Below are positions 56,567-64,000 of a stretch of DNA of 64,000 nt, one piece after another (the first letter of the stretch is position 1; every line of letters starts with the position of its first letter). The translations under genes were made by a program, and so were the position numbers. This DNA comes from Sipunculus nudus (lineage: Eukaryota; Annelida; Sipuncula; Golfingiida; Sipunculidae), in contig CM049312.1 of NCBI GenBank assembly GCA_026874595.1, positions 29,625,456 through 29,689,455 on the forward strand, given 5' to 3'. The notes below the pieces were generated by a model, which saw nothing but the letters and a program-made list of their open reading frames with translations, searched no databases and was not told where the DNA came from.

Positions 56567-58179
56567 CTAGGGACCCAGGGGTCTCGACGCTCAGCTGAAT
56601 ATGACTATAAGGATATTTTTAAAAAGACATTTTTCAGAATGACGGTCCTGTGACCTTAATCAATGACCTTGTGACAAAAAATCTGAGAACTTATTATCCT
56701 TGAACTTGCAGCATTTAGATTATTGTAACATTCTTTTTAAAAAAGTGGGTCCAGTGACCTTGACCTCTGACCAGGTGACCTCAAAATCTAAAGATTTCCA
56801 CTTTGGACAGGTAAGCCATGTGTGAAAGATGGAAAGTTTGGGATTAAAAGTTTGATTTACAGTGCATCAACAATCAATTTAAAGGTGTGGCTCCTGTGAC
56901 CTTCAGCTTTGACCTCTGGACCCTTCAAATCAAAATGTTTCTTACTTAAGTGGTGGGTCATTAATTAATCAAATTTGAAGCCAATCCATAGCAAAATTAT
57001 CATCCATAAACTAATTTGTGAATGAATGGGCCCTGTGACCTTGACTTTTGACCCTATGACCCCAAATAGAAAAGAATCTTCCCCTATTAGCAGGTTTGTA
57101 TAGTATCTTGAAGATGAAAGGTTTGTGATGAAAACTTTGGCTGAAAATGCATACACAATCCTTTAAAAGAAATATGTACTGTGACCCTGTTGACCTTTGG
57201 ACCTAAAAATCGACAGAATTCTTAGTGTTGAGCCATATATAAGTTAAGTTTGAAACCAATATGTCAAACCATACTGGAGTAATCAGAAACTGATTTGTAA
57301 ACAGATGGCCCCTGTGACCTTGACCTTTGACCTTGTGACCCCACATTCATTGATGCTCTCCCCATACTGGCAAGTCAGCTTAATGTGCAAGATGGAAAGT
57401 TTGGGATGAAAAGCTTGGCTTAAAATGCAGCCATAATCTTTTTAAGTAAGTTAAGTCTTTTGACTTAGACCTTTGACCTGTTCACCAAAAAATCTTCCAG
57501 GTTCTTTCTTTAGTGGTGGACCATATGTAAGTCATGTTTGAAATCCATATGTCAATCCAACCTGGATTGACATATGTAAGTCATGTTTGAAATCCATATG
57601 TCAATCCAACCTGGAGTTATCATCTGGAAAAAAATTTGTGTGGATGGACAGACAGACAGACAGACAGACAAACAAACAAACAAAATGGGTGATTACTTTA
57701 GGGTCTCCACTTGTGATCAATAAACACACCAGGTTTTGGGATACTACATGGAATCACAGCTGAGACATGACTGTTGATATTTTATAATTAAAAAAAAAAC
57801 CCAGAAAAATATTAAAAAAATACAAAAAAAAAATACAGGTGGTGCTACCACTTTTCGGGAACTGACAACACTAGTCATGGTCAATTTTCAATGCAAGATT
57901 CATGACAATCCATGCATAAAATCACAAGATATTGGAGGTTTTGTATTTCTGATTATTCTGGGGGTACTTACAAGACCCATAGCTCGGGAGGATATAGGTT
58001 GCAATGACCTAATTTCAGGTTTCTAAGGAGTTTTTTTATGGACCTCCCTAGATTTTTAGTTACAGGCATCTAGGGTCAGCAGTTACAATTTGTACCCTGC
58101 TAACTGATGGCCAATGGCCAGAAGGACAACAGACAAAGCGCCATACCTATACCTCAGATGATACAGTCAGCTGAGCTAA
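56567..58179 (-). mobile_element. Helentron-like element H2, inverted copy ending CTAG
   Basis: 3' end on the + strand: CTAG (56567-56570), then GACCC-AG-GGGTC (56572-56583) and gacgctcagctga. 5' end gtcagctgagct at about 58166-58177. The interior has roughly seven units of about 137 bp with tgaccttgacctttgacc and an (ACAG)n/(AAAC)n tract (57648-57682). The part nearest the 5' end (57940-58080) matches the 338-bp monomers' gaaattaggt and acccccagaataat phrases, so it joins both internal repeat types. Confidence 0.65.
57537..57613. repeat. Short tandem duplication inside H2 copy
   Basis: The phrase catgtttgaaatccatatgtcaatccaacctgga is present twice, 49 bp apart. Confidence 0.7.
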
Positions 58180-61100
58180 AAACAGTGAATGTTGTTATGA
58201 AAACTAAAGATTTTAAATGAACACAAGTTTTTTTTTTTAATTTAAATACCTGATAATTTATTTTTTTTGTAATGAGATGAATTTATATTTTGTCATGTTT
58301 GGGCCAGTATTTCTAATATTCTGATGAACTTATCATAAGTCTCCTGATTATCAATAATAATAATTACAATGAAATCAATAATTCTATTTCAATCATAAGA
58401 ATCAAATCATCTTGACATTTTGAAAGAAAAAATTTCCATTGCCAACATAATTAATTCCAGTCTGACACGCTGCTTAATTTTCACTTTCACTTTAAAACCT
58501 CTGCTCTCTCTCTCTCTCTCTCTCTCTCCTGCACTGTCTCATCTGTGCACTGAAGTAACACACTTCTTTGTAGAAAAATATATAACCCCACACAATTTAT
58601 ATCAATATGAAACAGTTTAATAATAAATATCTGTACAACATTCATGTTGAATACACTTATATACACATCATTTGGTTTCATTGCTATTTACATATGGTTG
58701 TCTGTACATATTGTGCTAAATGTTGACAAAATACAAAACACTGTATAAGCTCCATGAAAAACTAACATATTTGCCTGCAGCTGAACACATAAAAGGCCAT
58801 TTTATTAACTACAGGATAATACTGCTTGCACATAAATGACAACAAGGATTACCTTGCATTCTGTATGTATATTTTGTACAATGAGATTCTTTTTTACACA
58901 CTAAGACCCCTGGCTGAGGTCTTAACCACAAGGATGGGCCCTCTACACCCATATGCAATTGGGTTCTCTTTATTGGTTGCTGGGCAGGCAAATGTAGCAT
59001 GGGTATTTCTCTAGCACTGCAAATGATTGATGATTTAGTAACAGGTTATATATGCTGAGAAACGCTGCAAGAATGTTCATGCCAACCACCAGGAAAGCAA
59101 AGTGTAAAGTCATTTGTGACCATCTCCATCAGAGATGCTAGATTATAAACCTAGTTTTTTAACCCAAAAGTGTATATAACGTAACTGCTACTTGTGATTA
59201 ATTATTATATGGTAATACTGATATATGTGCTGCCTTTGCTGTATTTTTTATCCCATTTTGATTGTCTTAAGTCATGTAACACATTAGCTGAAATTCATTT
59301 GACTCATATGGAGTGGGGTTGAATGAATATCCTCTTGAGAAACATTCACAAGTCTTAAGTTTAATAACAAATGGTTGGCAAAATTCTCAATATAATTAAC
59401 ATAAAACTTGTTCTCTATCATAAATGAATTATGCATTGATTTTCACTTTATGAATTTCATATCATTAACAATAGACTTCCAACAGTGAATACAAGATCAT
59501 AAACCATTCTGTTTGATCAATAATAAACATAGTCTTGATGGTTATCTTACTGTGAAATTATTTTAATTCAAGTGTTCATAAAATTCTCTTAGCAATAAAC
59601 ATAACAAATCATCAAGTTTACTCTTAAACACTTGTAGCTATAGTCTTAAGAAATGGGTAATACATCTCTAGCTATAGTTTAAATGATGTTTCTTATCCTG
59701 TGAGAAAATTATGTTTCTTATCCTCTGTTTTTTCCCCCTGCATTAATTCTGGCTAATCTCCCCTAATAGTTTCCTATTTCCATGCCCAAATCATAAAATA
59801 CTGAACCTTAATTCAAGCATGGTCAAAAACAGATCACTATATGTGTGTGTGTGTGTTTGTATGTGTGCCTTTGTATCCCAGCAACTTGTCTGTGCAATGC
59901 AATGTTTACCAGTATATTAACCAATACATTGTACATTTTTGTTTGTATTACATGTATAACCTTTTTTTAATTCCCTTAGCCTGTTATCTGATAACCCTAC
60001 TATGGCATGTTGCTCCCGACATTAGAAATCATATGATAAGTCTTCCTTGACTATTTACTATGTTTATTAACTTAACAATTGAGGGATCTTTGTCATTCAG
60101 TTAATCTTATCAAATGCCTTCTGTTACTCACAACAAACAAAACATATAACCTCTTATTTTTTTTATCTAAAATTCCAAATATTTACTGGTTTTATAAAGG
60201 TCACAATGACATTCTTGTGTTATTCACTCACCCTGATATACTTTTTGACAAAATGAAAGTTATTCTTAGGATTTCTTTCATCCATTTAACCTTAGTGTCC
60301 CTAGATCAAAATCTTCAAATAACAGTGTCAAGTGTATGTAGCAAAAGGCTGAAACAGCACTACTATACTGGTTGTGGGTGGCTCCCTCAACCTCTATCTA
60401 CTCCTCTGGGTGAATTATTTCAATTTTTGAGATGTACTTACCCTCCACAGTCCTTTATAGAAAATGAGTGAACAGGGCTTACATGCTATTGTGGATTCAA
60501 TTTGATGTTATTTTCCAAACACCTTGAACATAAGTAATCAAAAATATTTATATTATATCTCAACAAACTTTTATTTGTTACATTTACAGTAACATTCCTG
60601 TATTACAGTCATCACCAGAATTAAATCATACTGGCCTTATAAGAGGACTGGCCTTGGTACAGGAGTGAGCCTTCAGGGTAGGGAGTCACATGTGCCAAGG
60701 AAGTTTGGCCTTATAATTTGGTCTGGTTATAATTAAGGTGTAAGCAGGAGTTCTACTGTAATGCAATAAATCACTAAATTTTCAGATCTTGAAGGTGGAC
60801 AAATACATAATACAAATGAGAGCTATGTTAACAAGGCCACACCAAAAAGATCAAAGTTTCCGGACTCCGAGGCCAAAAATATGGAGCCATTGTCCATTTA
60901 TTTTACTTTCGAAAATTTATCTGTTGGGATATTTTGCCACATTAACACATAAGATACACAAATATTGAACAAAACAAGGTTGAGTCCAAGTTAATTTTAT
61001 CTGCGTGAATGTAAATGTCTCATTATTAATACACATAATTTCTTTTATGGGACTGAGGCAAGCTTTAAAACTTTAATACCAAGGACCTGACTTGCTCTCT

Positions 61101-61290
61101 TAATTCTTATAGGCAAAAAAGGCAAATCTAGAATATAATTATTTCTTTTGGTGTGCCCTCATTCAGTTCATACCAACAACAAGCGCAGGTCTGTGTAGCA
61201 TCATGTATAAGTTAACACCATTTTAATCACATTATGCATAGGTTAACACACATTTATACTGGAACGTAGAATGAACATCTTCAATAAGTC
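58180..61290. other. Intergenic / LHFPL 3' UTR candidate, no other gene
   Basis: AT-rich. Includes a (TC)n tract (58505-58529) and a short (TG)n at 59841-59854. On the - strand, AATAAA signals downstream of the LHFPL stop lie at 60897-60902 and 60570-60575, so the 3' UTR probably reaches at least 60.9 kb. A MITE-like end reading tacagtagaactcctgctt on the - strand lies near 60757. Confidence 0.45.
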
Positions 61291-61295
61291 ATACA

Positions 61296-61513
61296 TCATA
61301 CAAAAACAGCTCCGTCATTCACTTTCATATCAGTGTACTGTGACAAGAATGGACAGAACATGGCAAGCGCTGTACCCATAATTCCCAGCATATAAGCCCA
61401 TCCGATCTGACATGACCCAGAGTGGTAGCGTGCTGACCCCTGGCAGTACTGGTTGACGAAGTTCGCGTTGAGACCAAGCGGGAAGACTATCAGCCCGGCC
61501 ATCATGATAAGCA
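61296..61513 (-). CDS. LHFPL-family tetraspan protein, last coding exon (5'-partial)
   Basis: Member of the LHFPL (lipoma HMGIC fusion partner-like) four-transmembrane family. On the - strand the acceptor ttgttgcag ends at 61514 and the exon runs from 61513 to a TGA at 61298-61296. It encodes about 72 residues: the end of the third membrane segment (LIMMAGLIVFPLG), the second extracellular loop with two Cys and a YxxGxC motif (QYCQGSARYHSGSCQIGWAY), the fourth membrane helix (MLGIMGTALAMFCPFLS) and a short tail. The GxCxxGWAY pattern and CPxLS are typical. The paralogue is uncertain: the PLG motif favours LHFPL2/6-like over LHFPL3/4/5. Earlier exons are outside the window to the right. Confidence 0.8.
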
Positions 61514-62255
61514 CTGCAACAAATAGATGAAGATATGGAGAAGGGTAAGTCTGACTAAGCATATATTACATATTATACATGTAAACATGATAAAATCTTT
61601 AGGTACATGATAAAATCTTCAGGTACACTCCATCATATGACAATATATTACCAAATTTCATTCTCTCAATGCTTATCAATGTACCACTTGGGCGGAGGCT
61701 GTGTTCACCCGAGTTTGTCCTTCTGTCTTTATTTCTATTAGTCTCTGTACAAAACATCACAGAAATTTAATGATGATTTTTATCTGTCTGACAAAACTGA
61801 TTCTTTTTTTTCTGTGACTAGAAAATGCTTAACAGCCTCCATGACTGACCTAGTTGAAAACTAAATTATTCCTCATAATAACACATCCCTTAATTATATA
61901 TATACGGTACTCCAAATAATTGTTCTTCATTTTGCTCTAGAAACTTCTATTTAACTGGAAATATCAAAAACACTTTAAGACAAAGTCAAAAGAAAAGTTT
62001 TAATTCATGAGTATGACTCATAATTATGTCCCTCATGATTACATACAGATATGTTTTCAGAATTACTTCTTCTTTGTTCACCTGATATTTTTTTTCTATT
62101 TCTATATGAATTTTCCAAGAATTGAATTCAGGTAAGAAACTCTTTTGGTAAGTATTTATAATGCTTTTCTTAAAAATTCAACAGATTTTTGGCAAGTTAT
62201 CACAGTAAGTCATCAAATCTGGTAACCTCTGACCCTATTAAATATACATGGATTT

Positions 62256-62746
62256 CACCGAGAATCAATCCTAGGTGAGATATTTTTACTGGTTAGTAGA
62301 TATGGTGTGTTTGGTGAAAATCCATCAAAGCCCTGGTAAGTATCACAGTGAAACTACCGGTAACAGTTAATGGACTGACAGAGCATGGGTATATCCCATA
62401 ATATGTAATATCTACGACAGGCGTATTAAAATTTTATAACCCTGTATGACAAAAGACTAAAAATTCATAACTGTGGTATGATGTTTGGATAAAAACTGAA
62501 CCACCGAGAATCAATCCTAGGTGAGATATTTTTACTGGTTAGTATATGGTGTGTTTGGTGAAAATCCATCAAAGCCCTGGTAAGTATCACAGTGAAACTA
62601 CCAGTAACAGTTAATGGACGGACAGAGCATGGGTATATCCCATAATATGTAATATCTACGACAGGCGTAATAAAATTTTATAACCCTGTATGACAAAAGA
62701 CTAAAAATTCATAACTGTGGTATGATGTTTGGATAAAAACTGAACC
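62256..62746. repeat. 246-bp tandem duplication
   Basis: Two adjacent copies starting caccgagaatcaatcctagg at 62256 and 62502, about 97-99% alike, differing by a two-base deletion and a few substitutions. It lies in the intron upstream of the LHFPL exon. Confidence 0.9.
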
Positions 62747-63179
62747 ATTTGTTTCAAATATTATATGTTATCTACAAAAGATTAAATAGTTTCCCTCTCC
62801 CAGTAAAGTTTCAACCACTGATATAGCATTGTATTCTGTGCATCTCCATACTTTTAATATTGTAGTGAAAGCTTTCAACCAGTAACAGCAGAGGCAGGTG
62901 GTGTTAAAATGATGAACGCATTGCAATGGTGAAAACATGAGCAAATTATGCCATGTAAAAAAAATAGATAAATTTTGATAAATCAGCACATTGTGTGAAC
63001 ATTCACTCCCTGTGATTAGCAATAAAACATGTTGGACACATTAAAACAAATACATTTCTCACAACCGCTGTATAGGAATGGAGTAAAAAAATTCTAACAC
63101 CGATGGAAAGATGGATGACTACTTAATGTACTCCTAAATCAGGGAGTCGTCAGTATTAATATTTCCAGACAGGGCGCGA

Positions 63180-63520
63180 CCACAATGTCTCGCAATCAGC
63201 CGGCCTACAAAAGAACATGACATCACGGAACGATGATGTATCCCTTCACCCCGGGTCCCACACGGGTCTCGCCCGGTTGAAGACCCGAATGGACCATTGT
63301 CTTCATGCAAATGTCTCCTTTGTACTGAAGGCTTATTTAATCGTAGAGAAAGCCTAATTAGTCATCTTAGGATCATCAGCTAATCTGTTATCTGCACCTG
63401 CTTAGCACTAATGCAGAAAAATTGCAATTAAACCCTGCAAAATGATTCTATCCCCCTCCATCCATACCAGCTCATTTGCATATAAATGGTTGATGCATAC
63501 CATCTGTTCGCTCCTTTGTG
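63180..63520. promoter_or_regulatory. Candidate non-coding regulatory region
   Basis: Unique-looking sequence with ttaatcgtag, gcctaattagtc, atcatcagctaatctg and ctcatttgcatataaatgg, an octamer ATTTGCAT overlapping a TATA-like motif. Located in the probable LHFPL intron. Inference only. Confidence 0.3.
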
Positions 63521-64000
63521 TTTGTTCCCTCAGGCTGAGGGTTTTGTGCATGTATAGTTATTTTTGTAAAGGAATGTGTCTGGTTTGTGTTATAGAATTT
63601 TAGGGCCCCCCATCACACAGTTCATGGTGATCACACCTGGAGCGTATTCATCAAGTAATGCTGTATACACCTGAGGGCACTAATCGTACAGGAAGTTCAT
63701 TCAAGGACATTTCTCTAGGTGTCCACCATAAATTGTAACTACCCTTGAGATGTCAAAAGTTTGGCAGTGGACTATTTTCAGTCTAATATAGAATACAATC
63801 ACCTTGTTTGATTGTGTATTTAATGTCTAACAGTAATTTATATTTTTTTTATTTTCATTATATATTTTAAGGCTCAATATAAGCCAAAAAGTTAAGTTTT
63901 TTTTGGCAGCTGAACATTTTATCTATCAATTTGATTATTATAATAATCAGAAAAGAATACTTAATAAAGAGTATTTTGCATCCATTAAAAAGCTTTAACA
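63521..64000. other. Window end, no feature recognised
   Basis: AT-rich sequence without credible ORF, splice-supported exon or repeat. Probably LHFPL intron. Confidence 0.4.

Noticed and set aside
60079-60471. 130-codon ORF on the + strand
   Set aside because: Longest stray ORF near the LHFPL 3' region, but low-complexity composition, no recognisable motif, and antisense to the likely UTR.
62768-63022. Upstream LHFPL exon on the - strand (84-codon ORF)
   Set aside because: Does not resemble the first three membrane segments of the family, and no suitable donor/acceptor pair matches the phase of the exon at 61513.

Overview
The window is animal nuclear DNA, most likely from a mollusc or another lophotrochozoan. 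It holds phase-consistent GT-AG introns of 0.3-2.6 kb in an orthologue of a conserved metazoan gene. It is AT-rich with many microsatellites. It also carries dispersed repeats with GTCCGTCGTCCGTC runs next to AGCTCAGCTGA ends, which I know from mollusc genomes. No organism name is given, so this is inference.

Left part (1-22.9 kb): the 3' half of a neurofibromin (NF1) gene on the + strand. I assembled 26 coding exons (625 to 21762). All junctions are GT-AG and every exon length fits one continuous reading frame. They encode 1314 residues to the natural stop: the Sec14-like lipid-exchange module, the PH-like module, the long C-terminal helical-repeat region, and a Ser/Pro-rich tail. The N-terminal half and the RasGAP domain lie upstream of the window. 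Introns carry minisatellites, tRNA-derived SINE-like copies and MITE or LINE tails. The intron after exon 21 begins with a minisatellite that looks amplified from the exon's own 3' end and splice donor. A 3' UTR follows from 21763.

Middle (23-61 kb): a gene-poor interval of about 38 kb dominated by repeats. I see two rolling-circle-type families with internal tandem arrays. Family H1 is Helitron-like, with a 3' hairpin followed by CTAG. Family H2 is Helentron-like, with an AGCTCAGCTGAC 5' hairpin, a matching inverted motif before a TGACCCATGGGTCA terminal palindrome, and an end at CTTG or CTAG. From 31.2 to 38.4 kb they are nested four deep (H1 > H2 > H2 > H1). Copies at 31-43.6 kb are on the + strand and copies at 48-58 kb are on the - strand, so the two blocks point at each other. 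Monomers of both families contain AGGTGGCGCCACCT-like palindromes. Other repeats include a 30-bp minisatellite of about 48 units (54-55.4 kb), hAT-like MITEs, SINE-like copies and long dinucleotide tracts. Between the repeats are single-copy-looking stretches dense in homeodomain and POU-type motifs (26.9-27.4, 39.4-40.1, 45.7-46.1 and 63.2-63.5 kb). A CpG-rich patch (40.6-41.0 kb) precedes a structured region with a 74-codon ORF (41.4-41.75 kb). Their function is unproven.

Right end (61.3-64 kb): the last coding exon of an LHFPL-family tetraspan membrane protein on the - strand (61296-61513). Its earlier exons lie beyond the window. NF1 and the LHFPL gene are therefore tail to tail. Nothing in the sequence suggests that they act together.
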